Source: Erythrobasidium yunnanense
Lineage: Eukaryota; Basidiomycota; Cystobasidiomycetes; Erythrobasidiales; Erythrobasidiaceae
Length of the DNA: 64,000 nucleotides
Direction of reading: 5' to 3'
Assembly (NCBI GenBank): GCA_001600175.1
Contig: BCJC01000005.1
Location: 1,158,471 to 1,222,470 of the forward strand
In this document: positions 1 through 11,100 of the stretch, piece after piece
How positions within the stretch are numbered: position 1 is the first letter of the stretch
Layout of the letters: the number at the start of each line of letters is the position of its first letter
Notes under the pieces: generated by a model
What the model was told of the DNA's origin: nothing
What the model saw: the letters and a program-made list of their open reading frames with translations, nothing else
The model's database searches: none
Translations under genes and position numbers: made by a program

Positions 1-1090
1 TGGCACCGAAGTGGACAGCCTCTGTCAGTGGGGTACGCGAGGGAAGTCTCGAGCTATCCTACGCTGCTTCAGCAGTCTATCCATCCTGTCTCGGACCTGC
101 AAGTCTCTGAATGCTTTGGCAATCCCGAAACTCTACGCATGCCTCCTCGATCCGTCCTACCACGGTGATCAAATAGCCTCCATACTCAGCAGCGTCTCGG
201 CAAACACTGCCCCGCTGAAGCATACTTGTTACTTACGAATCACTCATGCTGGACTCCACATTCTGTCCCACGCCCGAAATTTGCAAGGACTTATATGGGA
301 CTTGTACACGCAACTCGTCCTGGGAACAGAAGTTCTGCAAAGGACCTTGGTGGGTCTCTCCCGTCTCACGCACCTACGTTTGAATGGCAATGGCGAGATG
401 GACGACAGCAATTTGGCCATAATCCAAGAAATACACGTCCTTCCCAACCTATACGCTCTATCGTTGACGACAATATACAATGGGTACTCGCTGCAAGCTG
501 CTCCAGTTCCAAAATCCCTTCGCCAGCTGTATATGGAATCCTGCGGAGACTCTATAACCAATTGGCTTGTACAAGGACTAGCTTCCTCTAATCTGGAATA
601 TCTCAAGCTATACGACTCAATGTGTGAAAGACTGCAAATGCAGCTAGCGCCGGACTGCAAAGCTTTCACCTCGCTTGAGCATCTAGACTTATGGTTTTCC
701 GATGGTCTGGTCCATTCGTCGTTTATTTCCAGCTTCCAATCGCTCACGATTGTAGTCATCGGTTATAGATATTCTCTTGACAACGAGATTATGCAAGATA
801 TTCTTCAAGCGCTGCCTCCATCGGTGGAAATAGTCGAAATCATAGGGCGTGACGGGATAGAGTCATTTGGACCGTTGTGCGACTGGCTACAGCACTCGGG
901 AACCAGACATACAGGTCTACATATCGCTCTGGACCTTACTCAAGACGAAGACCGTCGTCTTCTACCGGCCGAGTATCAGGCTCTCGTCGAGAGGGGTGGT
1001 CAAGCTGTAGAGCTGGCAAAAAAGTACGATATATCTATCGGGTTCTTCGAGCTGCCAGAAGAGGCCGCTAAGGAGGAAGTCGAAGCGTAA
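1..1090 (+). CDS. F-box/LRR-like protein, copy 1 (5' end outside window)
   Basis: The reading frame is open from the left edge and ends at a TAA at 1088-1090, so the N-terminal F-box part is missing from view. The visible 360 or so residues are a solenoid-like series of leucine-rich segments, typical of substrate-recognition subunits of SCF ubiquitin ligases. Conserved family landmarks are SRTCKSLNALAIPKLYACLL near the visible start, MDDSN near the middle, and an acidic, lysine-rich tail. It is closest to the second copy, sharing the MDDSN block and the LRQLYMESCG stretch, and more distant from copies 3 and 4. No stop or frameshift is visible, so this copy looks functional. I infer the F-box from the intact fourth copy, not from sequence visible here. 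The substrate is unknown. Confidence 0.65.
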   Translation, partial: GTEVDSLCQWGTRGKSRAILRCFSSLSILSRTCKSLNALAIPKLYACLLDPSYHGDQIASILSSVSANTAPLKHTCYLRITHAGLHILSHARNLQGLIWDLYTQLVLGTEVLQRTLVGLSRLTHLRLNGNGEMDDSNLAIIQEIHVLPNLYALSLTTIYNGYSLQAAPVPKSLRQLYMESCGDSITNWLVQGLASSNLEYLKLYDSMCERLQMQLAPDCKAFTSLEHLDLWFSDGLVHSSFISSFQSLTIVVIGYRYSLDNEIMQDILQALPPSVEIVEIIGRDGIESFGPLCDWLQHSGTRHTGLHIALDLTQDEDRRLLPAEYQALVERGGQAVELAKKYDISIGFFELPEEAAKEEVEA

Positions 1091-1528
1091 TCTGAAGATC
1101 GTGCGGCAGAGAAAGGCTGTATCCCAATAGGGTGGGGTGGGGATCCAGACACCCCGGTTGCAGGCTAGACGAACGGATATCCTTCATGTAGCTGCTTGTG
1201 TCCGTCTGCAGCCTTGTCTGCGCTTCTCTGAACTCCAGTCATTGTCGTCAAATTACCTAGACCTCCCGTAGACGCACAACGAGCAAACCTATGTATAATT
1301 ATTCTTTTATGTCTGTCACCCGTGCAAAAACTGCCTGATTCCATCCTGACTTTCGCGTTGCACCTTTGCTTCTCGCCAATACGAAATTGCGAAACAGCAT
1401 AATCTCGCTTCGGCGAGTACATCACCACAGTAGACTGGAGCAGACACTGCACAACAAGGTTTGATACCATTCCTCTCGTCAGAAGCGCGTCTCAAGCCTG
1501 GCTCTTTACAGACGAATTTTCGAGCGGA
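1091..1528. promoter_or_regulatory. Intergenic: copy 1 terminator side and copy 2 promoter/leader
   Basis: No gene is seen. Near 1365-1385 there is a TTTGCTTCTCGCCAAT stretch, closely matched upstream of copies 3 (about 2948) and 4 (about 4611). The duplication unit therefore included the promoter. A leader intron like that of copies 3 and 4 is recognisable, with a splice donor near 1471 and acceptor near 1510. The short first exon lacks an in-frame ATG, however. Confidence 0.5.
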
Positions 1529-2665
1529 ATGGGGCTACTGGACCTTCCTATCGAGCTGCTCGATGCTATCGTAGACTGCTTCGCTCTGCCTGCTGTCGGA
1601 AGCGACGTTTACGCCCTCCAGCATTGGGAATCTGACGATGAAGAGCGTGTTGCGCGGCGACGATGGACTTCATCGGCACTCTCGCAAACCTGCAGACTTT
1701 TCAATAAGTTGGCCGTCCCAAAGCTCTAGGCATGCCTTCTGGACAGCTCCCATAAAGGCAGGTTAGTTCCTGCTATAATGCGTACCGTGACGACAAACAC
1801 CGCTGTTTCAGCCCACATCCGTCATATACGAATCAATCATTCCGGTATACACATGCTGCAACATCACGTCCCACTTCAAGGTCTCATGTGGGATCTGTCC
1901 GAGCAACTTCTGCTAGCAAGCGGACCTCTACGAGGCATTTTCGAGAGCCTTTCCCAACTCACACTACTTCACTTGAAGGGTTCCTGCAAAAAGTTCATGG
2001 ACGACAGCAATTTTGTCATCATTCAAGAACTGCGTGCGCTCCCCAGCCTCTTCGCGTTGTCTGTCGAGGACCTAGTTGCGGAAGGCCCATTCCCAAACAC
2101 ATCAGGATCAACATCTCTTCGCCAGCTGTACATGGAAAACTGTGGGAATTGTGTAACGAACTACCTAATGCAAGGACTCGCTTATCAAGATTTGCAAGCG
2201 CTGGAACTTTTCGATGCCCTCAGTGATCGACTGCAACTGCACCTGCCAAGTAATGCGGAGCATTTCGTATTCCTCACGAAGCTTTGTTTAATGTATTGCG
2301 ATGAAGTCGTCCCGTCGGACTACATTTCGCGCTTCACCTCGCTCGACTACATCAATATAGGAGTCAATTATCTAACCAATGAGCTACTGAACGACATCCT
2401 TTACTCGCTGCCCTTGTCAATCGAAGAATTGTGGATTAAGAGCTTACAGGGTATAGAAACTTTCGATCCATTAAGAGATTGGGTAAAACAATGCGACCGG
2501 GAGTTTGCGGGCATGTCTATTGTCCTGAACCTCACCAGTAACTGCGGTGGCTACATGTCGCCTAGCGAACTTCAGGAGCTTCTTAATCAAGGCGCAGAAG
2601 CTGTAAAAGCTGCAGCCGGGTATGGTATTGTCATCGAGATCTGCGAAATACCGCCAAGGCATTGA
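1529..2665 (+). pseudogene. F-box/LRR-like protein, copy 2, interrupted by a stop
   Basis: A frame starting MGLLDLPIELLDAIVDCF carries a clear F-box signature (LPxELL...I). It runs to a TAG at 1727-1729, where copy 1 has a tyrosine codon in the phrase KLYACLL. The same frame resumes without any shift and continues to 2665 with full leucine-rich similarity to copy 1. The single nonsense codon is therefore the main defect. A second sign of decay is that the upstream mini-exon carrying the start codon in copies 3 and 4 has lost its ATG here, and an in-frame TAG precedes it. I call it a recent pseudogene. Readthrough or a short F-box-only product of about 66 residues cannot be excluded. Confidence 0.65.
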
Positions 2666-3032
2666 AGAAGGCACTAGAAACGTCAGCAGGAGGTGTGCGA
2701 ACTTTGGCGACAAAACCGGTTTAGGGATTGCAGGAGGGAGATACCTATCTCTGGGGGTCGGCACAGCTACATGACCTGAGAACGTGTCACTGGATAGAAA
2801 GAGGCTGTCTATATGGCTCGACGGGCTCCGAAACAGATCTAACCACCTTATCCTCTGTTGTATATCCTTTGTTGTACGAAGGCGATACATGCAAATATAT
2901 ATGCTAGCCTGGAATGGCGTTAGCTCAAGGTTTCGTCGGGCCTCTCTGCTTCTCGCTAATCGGAAGTCAGAAAACACCGTATTTTCATTGCCAGACGCTA
3001 GATCACCCTTCAAGACTTTAGTAGTAGGATCA
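2666..3032. promoter_or_regulatory. Intergenic: promoter region of copy 3
   Basis: No gene is seen. It contains another copy of the CTGCTTCTCGCTAAT-type promoter block (about 2944-2962), followed by CAGAAAAC. It matches the regions upstream of copies 2 and 4. Confidence 0.4.
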
Positions 3033-4317
3033 ATGAGCGAGACAGAACAAGGTCGGTATCTCTTTTCCTCGTCAGAAACGCGTCTCAAGCCTGGCCTTTT
3101 GCAGCCGAAACCTCAGACAGAATTGGGTTGCTGGACCTGCCTGCCGAGTTACTTCATGCTATACTCAACCACTTTGCGCTTCCAGCGGTCTATTAAGAGT
3201 TCAATTCCTTAACGACCTGGCATCTGACATCGGAAGGGGGCTACATCGACTTCATACAACGGCGCCATACTCTCTCAATACTTTCAAGAACATGCAAAGC
3301 TCTAAATGCTCTTCTGATCCCATACCTATACCAGTGCCTCCTTACTCCCATGCAAGGAATGCAGCTCTTCGGCGAGCACATGACTGGCATCGCTGAAAAC
3401 AATGCTACTCTACTGGAGTATATCCATCAACTCGAAATCGGGGAAGCTGCAATACCAATTTTAGATCGGATCCCTCATTTAAACGGCCTAATGCTGAGAT
3501 TGCATCGTGAAGAAGCGCTCGAAGAGGAGGCCGTCCAAGCGACCTTTCGAAGTCTTCTTCAACTTCAGGTAGTCGAACTACATGCCTCCTCCTCCTTCCC
3601 TGATAACGAACCACTACTTCTGCAAGCGCTTTCAAGGTTGCCCAGCCTCTACGTCCTTTCATTATCCTCGGTCACTGTGCGCGGGGGTTTAGAGCTCGCC
3701 GCAGCCTTCCGATCTCTCCGTACACTGCATATGGCGACATGCTGTGCCGATGTTATGCAGCATATTCTGCAAGTCGTCGCGCCTTATCGTCTACAGGAAC
3801 TGGAGATTTCAAACCCCTGGGGCGATCAGAACCTGCGACTGGCCTTTAAAGGAGATACTATAGCCTTTGCTAATCTATCGAAGCTACCTTGTCCATGTGC
3901 CGCGACCTTACTTCCTCCGGTTTTGCCAAATATTTCGCGCGGCTCCGGGTCATCCAGGTATGTGCTTGCTATCTGGACGATTTCGATATGGAGAATCTTC
4001 TTCTATCAATGCCTAGAACAGTGAATGACCTGACAATGACGGATATGGATTCTCTCGAGATCTTTGAGCCGCTTTACGACTGGCTCCGAGTGTATGGCCC
4101 TTCCAGATCAGGGATGTCCATAACCATCAATCTCATTTCAGAAGAGGATTCGGATTGGCTTTTAGACTCTCCTACACTTTGGCAAGAGGCGAAGGACTAT
4201 TCGTACAGATCGATCATTCTGGCTACAGAGCATGGCATCACGATCAGCCCGCACAATCTTCCAAAGATCGTCCGGCGAACATATCATGCAACGGAGATGC
4301 GTAGAAGAGCTGGATAA
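3033..4317 (+). pseudogene. F-box/LRR-like protein, copy 3, decayed
   Basis: A short first exon 3033-3051 (MSETEQ) is followed by a 53-nt intron 3052-3104 and a main exon beginning with the F-box GLLDLPAELLHAILNHF. The layout is the same as copy 4. The frame meets a TAA at 3194-3196 just after the F-box, continues in the same frame, then shifts by one base near 3887. There the paralogue shows the phrase LSFCREL and this copy needs the next frame to read LSMCRDL. The end at 4315-4317 aligns with the end of copy 4. Two independent lesions make this a pseudogene. Its leucine-rich body is closest to copy 4 (MQHILQVVAPYRLQELEI against MQNILQVIAPHHLQDLEI). Confidence 0.65.
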
Positions 4318-4696
4318 TGGCAAAGCTCATCGCCCAGCGTTTGTGGGCAGTTTATGTCTAGCACATCTGCCTCCATACAGGAGAGTGCGGAGCTCGACAC
4401 AGGGATAAGGTCAGCCCGCAACGTTACAGCAAGCAGTCAGTCAGTAGTAGTCCACGGGTCGTGATCGGTCCAGGCTAAACACGTCGTGAAAATGCCAACC
4501 AACAAATTCTCTTCTGTATAATCATGTATTCAGTGTCGAGTCGAGAGAGTATACTATGTGTCAACAGTAGCCAGCGCCCCTTGTCTTCATCGACTCATCG
4601 CGTTTCCGCTTTGCTTCTCTTCAATCGAAAGCCAAGAAATCGCGAAAAAGCATCGCCAGATAACACATTTCTCCAAGATAGCATTGTAGCTGTACA
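4318..4696. promoter_or_regulatory. Intergenic: promoter region of copy 4
   Basis: No gene is seen. The duplicated promoter block recurs as GCTTTGCTTCTCTTCAAT at about 4608-4625, roughly 70-90 bp before the start codon. This spacing resembles that in the other copies. Confidence 0.4.
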
Positions 4697-5969
4697 ATGA
4701 GCAAGCCACGACAAGGTGCGAGACTCGATCTGTCATCAAGACGCGTCTCAAGTTTGGCTCTTTGCAGCCGTGAAAACAAGCAAGATAGGGCTGCTGGACC
4801 TCCCTAATGAGCTGCTTAATGCTATACTCAATCACTTTAGTCTGCCAGAAGTAAATGCTTCCCTGTCTTCCTTAGAAGACTGGTCCTGCGGTATGCCTGG
4901 CGGTCATGCGGAGATCCGAACGCGCAGACAAGCTCTTTCAATGCTGTGTCGAACATGCAAGATACTCTATATCTTATCAGTCCCATATCTATACCGCTGC
5001 CTACTCAAGCCCCCACAATCCTACCCATTCGACGATGTTGTCCTCAGCCTAGCAGAAACCAACAGGGCCCTTCTCAAATACGTCAACACTATCGAAATAC
5101 GACGCCCTTCAACCCTGCTCCTGCTGGAACTACACAATATACATGGCCTGAAATTAGACGTCAGCAGCCAAGGGCCTCGGCATCCGCTTGATGGCAAGGC
5201 TGTCGTACTAGCAGCCAATGCCCTAAACAATCTCCAGGTAGTTGAGTTGCAGGGTGACTGGCTCGATGGCGATCAAAGTCGTATGGTCTTGCAAGGTCTC
5301 TCGGGCCTGTCCAACCTCGTCTCATTATCATTACGCCGCGTCTGGTATCAGGATGAATCCGAACTCTGCACCGGTTTCCAGGCTTTACGCTACCTATTCA
5401 TGGAAGATTGCAATTCGATATTTATGCAAAACATTCTGCAAGTCATCGCGCCACATCATCTACAGGATTTAGAGATCGTGGATATTGGCGGCAACGAGTA
5501 CTTCCAATTGGATGGCGACACGGTCTTCCCTGAACTATCTACATTGAGTCTGTCCTTTTGTCGTGAGCTACTTGCTTCCGGCTTCCTGGAACACTTCAGG
5601 AAACTGCAGACCCTCGATGTTTTTGGCTGCTATTTTACTCAAGACGAGATGGAAAGCTTCCTAGCATCCATTCCCCCTACCCTCGAGTGTCTCGAGATGA
5701 CATGTACGGATTCCCTCGCAATTTTCAGGCCTCTTTACCGATGGCTTGTCGGCCGTGGACCCAACCAGCCAGCGATAGAAGTCATAGTGGGCCTCGTTGA
5801 GGATGAGAATGATCGATGGCGGTATGCCACAGCAGGCGACTGGGCTGAGGCGACGGACTACGCATCGAGATTAGTAGACTTGTCCGCACGCAAGGCCGTC
5901 ATTTTCAGTCCATCTGATATGCCAAACATCCTTCGACGAATACAAGCGATCCCGAGACCGGTAGGATGA
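4697..5969 (+). CDS. F-box/LRR-like protein, copy 4 (intact)
   Basis: Two exons are proposed: 4697-4715 and 4768-5969, giving 406 residues. The 19-nt first exon encodes MSKPRQ. The 52-nt intron has a GTGCGA donor and a TTTGCAG acceptor, and splicing is needed because no in-frame ATG precedes the F-box in the main exon. The F-box (GLLDLPNELLNAILNHFSLP, about residues 13-32) is followed by a leucine-rich array of about 300 residues and a conserved tail with IFRPLYRWLV. By family, F-box proteins bring substrates to the Skp1-Cullin1 ubiquitin ligase; the leucine-rich part would choose the substrate. It is the only complete, undamaged member of the cluster in view. The substrate and localisation are unknown. 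Confidence 0.75.
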
Positions 5970-6389
5970 ACGAGTACGTGTGGACATTAGACGACCTTAG
6001 CGTAGCAGCGTTAGTGCCAAGGGAGTGTCTTTAGAGCAGAGAGAGCGGAGAGGTTGAAAGCTCATGCCCAAAAGGTAGATGGCAGTATACGATGCGTTCC
6101 GCTGCAGTGATCAGGCAGTCTGGATATCGTGATTGATCGACCGGAAACAGACGAAAAAACCGCTGTTCCAGAAGGAGAGCTCCTTCCTCAATGCTAGCTT
6201 TGCAGTGTATGCATGTCAACAGTATACATACAGAGCCCCTACGCTTTCTTCTTGCTCCCGGAACCATTTTTTGGTCAAAAAGTCTTCCTTGATCGAACTC
6301 TCCGGAAAAAAGGTCAAGCTCGAAGTTGGAGAGGCCTAGCGACACTTTGCTGCATTTCCGCCCGAACGACCTAACATCGATACTTCAAG
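5970..6389. promoter_or_regulatory. Intergenic: F-box copy 4 end to eS4 promoter
   Basis: About 420 bp contain no convincing gene. Short open frames on both strands lack start context and similarity. It presumably carries the strong promoter of the ribosomal protein gene, but I recognise no specific box. Confidence 0.4.
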
Positions 6390-7908
6390 ATGGCTGTGAG
6401 TAGAGCAAGAAGACGACGAGCAAGTCAGGCAGCCATCGCCAGAGAGCGGTAAAGGATTGGGCAGCGAAAAAGAGCGCAGCGAGCAGCAGCAGAATCAGAC
6501 ATCATCAGCAAGAGCAGGGAGATGATATGACCAGATGTTACGCTACACCTCACAAGACGGCTCCCTTATCCTTTCCATCTCTGGCTGGTCTGGCTGCTTG
6601 GCTTGTTCAGAGTCTTCGGTCCTCAATCGTGGAAGAGCTCAAGCTGATTCGATGATCTTTACAGCGTGGACCTAAGAAGCACCTGTACGTTACTTAACAC
6701 AGCACATGCTTCTTGCGACTTCAGATACGCAAGACGGGGCATGGAAAAATCGAGCAAATCTGACTGCTTTGCTCTCTTTTCCTTCAAAACCCTATTATCT
6801 GTCCTTCGCACTCATCAACATTCACAATGCTATGATATCACAGCAAGAGAGTGCGTATTTCCTTTCCTCGGCTGAAGGGAAGTTTAGGCTGACCGCTTGT
6901 CGGTTTCCAGCTAGCAGCTCCTTCATCATGGATGCTCGACAAGCTCGGAGGGACCTACGCTCCCCGTCCTTCTCCCGGTCCTCACAAGTGGAGAGAGTCA
7001 TTGCCTTTGAGCGTGAGTTCCGGCTCTCGAGCCATATCCTGCCTAGGACAGGCGCTCATTTCGTTGTTCCTACAGATCTTCCTCCGCAACAAGCTCAAGT
7101 ACGCTTTGACTGGCCGTGAGGTCACCCTTATCGTTGCCCAGAGACTTGTCAAGGTCGATGGAAAGGTCAGAACCGACAACACCTACCCTGCTGGATTCAT
7201 GGGTGAGCAGCAAAGAGGCGCTTGTGCAAGAGTTAACAGCCTGACATGTATGGTTCTGTAGACGTCATCTCCATTGACAAGTCCGGCGAGCACTTCCGTC
7301 TGATGTACGATGTCAAGGGACGATTCGCTATCCACCGCATCACCGAGGAGGAGAGCAAATGTCGGTGACACACTGCGAGCTACTTCAATACAATGCTAAC
7401 GTATCCCGCGCTCACAGACAAGCTCTGCAAGGTCCGTCGCGTCCAGCTCGGTGCACGAGGTGTTCCTCACATCGTCACCCACGATGGCCGAACCATCCGA
7501 TACCCTGACCCAGCCATCAAGGTCAACGACACCGTCAAGCTCCTTCTCCCCACCACCCCTATTGCACCTGCTACTGCCGGCGCACCCAACCCTAGCGCTG
7601 TCGAGTCTGCCCACAAGATCGACAGCTTCATCAAGTTCGAAGTTGGCAACCTCGTTATGTGCACAGGAGGACGTAACATGGGTCGAGTAGGAACGATCGT
7701 ACACCGCGAGAAGCACCAAGGTGGATTCGACATTGTGCACGTCAGAGATGTCCAAGGAAGAGAATTCGCAACAAGATTGAACAACGTCTTCGTTATTGGT
7801 GAAGGCAACAAGGCTTGGGTGTCCCTCCCAAGAGGTGGTGGTGTCAAGCTTACCATTTCTGAGGAGAGAGATCAGAGAAGGAAACAGAAGGAGAAGGAGC
7901 GCGCGTAA
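6390..7908 (+). CDS. RPS4: 40S ribosomal protein eS4 (RPS4)
   Basis: Seven exons are proposed: 6390-6395, 6665-6684, 6844-6850, 6911-7012, 7076-7202, 7262-7360 and 7418-7908, encoding 283 residues. The spliced start [20 protein letters not shown] matches the universal eS4 N-terminus. The S4 RNA-binding, central and KOW-type regions follow in order ([48 protein letters not shown]). eS4 is a structural protein of the small subunit body that binds 18S rRNA. Oddities are a 7-nt third exon (CAAGAGA) needed to complete HLKRLAAP, a first exon of only six coding bases before a 269-nt intron, and an insertion of about 20 residues rich in Pro/Ala after VNDTVKL that human and yeast eS4 lack. Confidence 0.95.
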
Positions 7909-8139
7909 AGATAGCTGCCATAGTGTAGCCTTTCTTTTCTTTGTGTCTGCTGTCCTACACCCCAAAATCCCCACTTAGGGCTTTTCCGTTCATGTTGTCA
8001 GCTTCTTCAAGCAATGAAGGGATTGTTCAGGATACAAGCGACTGCTGCCGTACTGTTGCGCCTTTGATAAGGTTTCTAACGCTTTATGCATTGTGACTTC
8101 TTTGTTCTTTGTGGATCTCCGACATCATCCAGTGATGGG

Positions 8140-11100
8140 ATGCTGCTGAGCCGGCGAGCCCTAGTCCTGCTCGTTGTTCACCTACAACTTTACACAATAT
8201 GCGCAGTCTACGCGTTTGAAGCAACTGCGACGTGTCTTGCGACGCATTATGATGGCCGGCTCGCCCAAGAATCGCTAGAACTATGCTGGGAAAACGAGGC
8301 GCCAACTGCCTACATACCTACTTCAAATTTAGAATCAGGACATGTAGCAACATCATCTTCCGCCGCGTCCTCCTTGGATGCTAGCGAGCCGGTTCAGACA
8401 TCATCGTCGGAAACTCAGCTCGCGGCCATTTCTAGCGATATTCCTTCGGAGCCTTCTACGTCTGGCATATCTGTATCTACACCTACACCTACACCTACAC
8501 CTACACCTACACCTACACCTATCCCTGCTTCGTCTCTATCTGTCACTTCTACTTCGCCGCAAGAGTCGACCGTATCGAGCGAAATCCAGACTGCAATTGA
8601 AGCTATTCCTAGCGAGACAGTCGCAACACTCAGCGCATCTTTAGCAGAAGAGACGCCGTCTGTGCCCGACTTTCCGTCCTTCGAAGAATGGAAGAGGAGG
8701 CATCTCGCTTCGGCAGCCGCACACAAAGACGGCAAGAAAGGCTCGAACCATACAAATCACACTACAAGAGGCCAGGATGTAGGTAAGTCAATAATCGTGG
8801 ATGAGAAGGAGGAGAAAGCTGGAAAGAAGTGGAGTCTGCAGAAAGCGAAAGACAGCATATTGGGTCATCAAGCTAAGCCAGCGCCTGATGTAGTGGTCGA
8901 CGCCGATATAGATTCGAAGATGCGCTATTTGGATGGAGAAGCTCTTCCGCCAGCTACCCAGAAGATCCTGCAGCCCGTACCGCACGCAGGCTCCGGCGAT
9001 CCAGCATTGGATCCCCTTATATCCCTTCGAGATCGCACAAATTACGCCTCTGTAGATTGTTCCGCTACCTTGATGCGAGCAAGCAAGAACATCAAGTCCG
9101 CCTCGTCCATCTTGTCGAGCAAGAAAGACAGATATATGCTAACTCCATGTTCAGTCAAGGAGAAATTCGTTATTGTGGAGCTATGTGAGGAGATCCAGAT
9201 AGATAATATTGTTCTGGCGAATTTGGAGTTCTTCTCGTCAATGTTCAAGATGTTCAGGATCACTGCTGGGACTAGCTATCCGGAATCTACAGGGACTTGG
9301 CAAGAGATCGGGACTTTCAGAGCAAGCAATGTCAGGGGTATGCAGGTGAGCACAATATGGTTGACCGTTCTCAGATGTTTGGCTGACAATGTTTCCAGGT
9401 CTTTCGCCCGCAAGATCCATCTCGCGGAGGTTTCTATCGATACATTCGAGTCGACTTCCTCACTCACTACGGCACAGAATACTACTGCCCCGTATCGCTC
9501 CTCAAGGTGTATGGCTTGACAAACTTGGATGCTTATAGACGTGACCAAGAAAGGGAGAAATTGCTGGCAGAAGGAAGCGAAGAAGAGCTCCTGCAGATCA
9601 TTGAACAGCCGGAGATCGAGCGCCTGGAGGATGAGACCGTCTATCTACAGCTTGTGGACGCGGCTACAGTCCCAGCTTCATCATCGAAAGTCGACTCAGC
9701 ACGCGAGGTAGAGGAGGTGGACATCTCTGTCAAACTTGCAAGCTCAGGGAAGCCAACAGAGGCTGTGATGGAGCTCACAACACAGTCCACCTCAACTGCC
9801 TTCTTTGCGATCAGCAGAATTTCGGACAACGAACCTCGAGCAAGCTCGCCTGTCGCTACCACGGCGTACCATCCTGCATCGCTAGCATCATCTTCCTCGA
9901 CAATTATCGGTACTCCTGTTTCTGCGCTGTCGGCTAGCACTGTCGAGACAGCTCCAGTCACCTCGTCTGTGTCTGATGGAAAGGCTCTGGATAGACCTAC
10001 AACAGAACCTCAATCTTCTGCTTCGTCTCTTCCAGCCCAGCAAGACACAAAAATGCAAGGTACTGGCTCTCAAGAAGCCCGAAGTCTCGCTTTATTAACG
10101 GAGTCCCTTATAGCTAGCGCCTCCTTCCCTGTTGAGAAAGACTTCACGGCACATCCAGAAGAATCCGAACAAGCACAGAGAATTACTACAGACAGTACCG
10201 CTCTGGTCAGCTCGCCCACTTTTTCGGCGCATAAGCAGCACAAACACTCGCCATCGATGACTTCACTAGACCTGCGCATCAAGTCTGAGTCTTCTCCAGC
10301 ATCAGCAACATCGTCTCCTAAGGCCGCAGCCCTCAAGCCTATCTCGACAAAAACGCTCTCGCCCCTCTCTTACAAAACAGTAGCGACAGCTAATGTCCAA
10401 GCTCCTGCTCATAACAGGCGAAACGACACCAGAGCTGCTCAACCTCAGGTCATCTACACGCATCCAAGCCAGCCGCAGCCCAACGAATCAATCTACGGAA
10501 CGATCATGAAGCGCCTTGTTGCTCTTGAAGTGAACTCGACCTTAAGTACGGCATACATAGAAGAACATACAAGATTCGTTTGGGAAAGCTTCAGGCGGAT
10601 AGAGGAGAAGCTGAGCGGGATTGAGCATTTTGTAAGTGTCACCTCACCTGTCTGTCGAGACTGTGGACATAGACTAATCTGCTGGCGATGATAGCGTGGT
10701 CAGCAAGATCAGCTGTTAAGACGGATCATGCTTGATCTAGACCTTCATAGAGCCAGACTTGAAGCTGAACGGATCGAGCTGAATGCTCAGATTAACATCT
10801 TGAGCAAAGAGGTGCGTAAACCCTTGTTATCCCGATTACCCGCGCTGAGACTGCCACAGATGGTGATGGAGAAGCGCCTCGGATTAGTCCAGATGGCTGG
10901 ACTTGTCACGCTTCTCTTCTTCGTACTGCTGACACGCGGCTCGCCATCGACTCCTTTCTTGACAATACCTCAAGCTCGACAGGCAGCAACTCCCGCCTTT
11001 CCACCTCGTGTGCCTCGGCATCGACCCAGATCCCTCATCCATCAATCTACAGACGGCCTTCCTTTCCCTATGTCAGCGCGAGAACCCAATTTCCGCGAGA

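Noticed and set aside
244-759. 171-codon open frame on the minus strand
   Set aside because: It lies opposite F-box copy 1 and has no recognisable composition, so it is a shadow of the real gene.
2471-3088. 205-codon minus-strand open frame over F-box copies 2 and 3
   Set aside because: It spans the end of one paralogue and the promoter of the next, with no domain or start context.
6396-6843. Possible snoRNA in the long introns of eS4
   Set aside because: Ribosomal protein introns often host C/D snoRNAs, but I could not find properly spaced C and D boxes in either intron.
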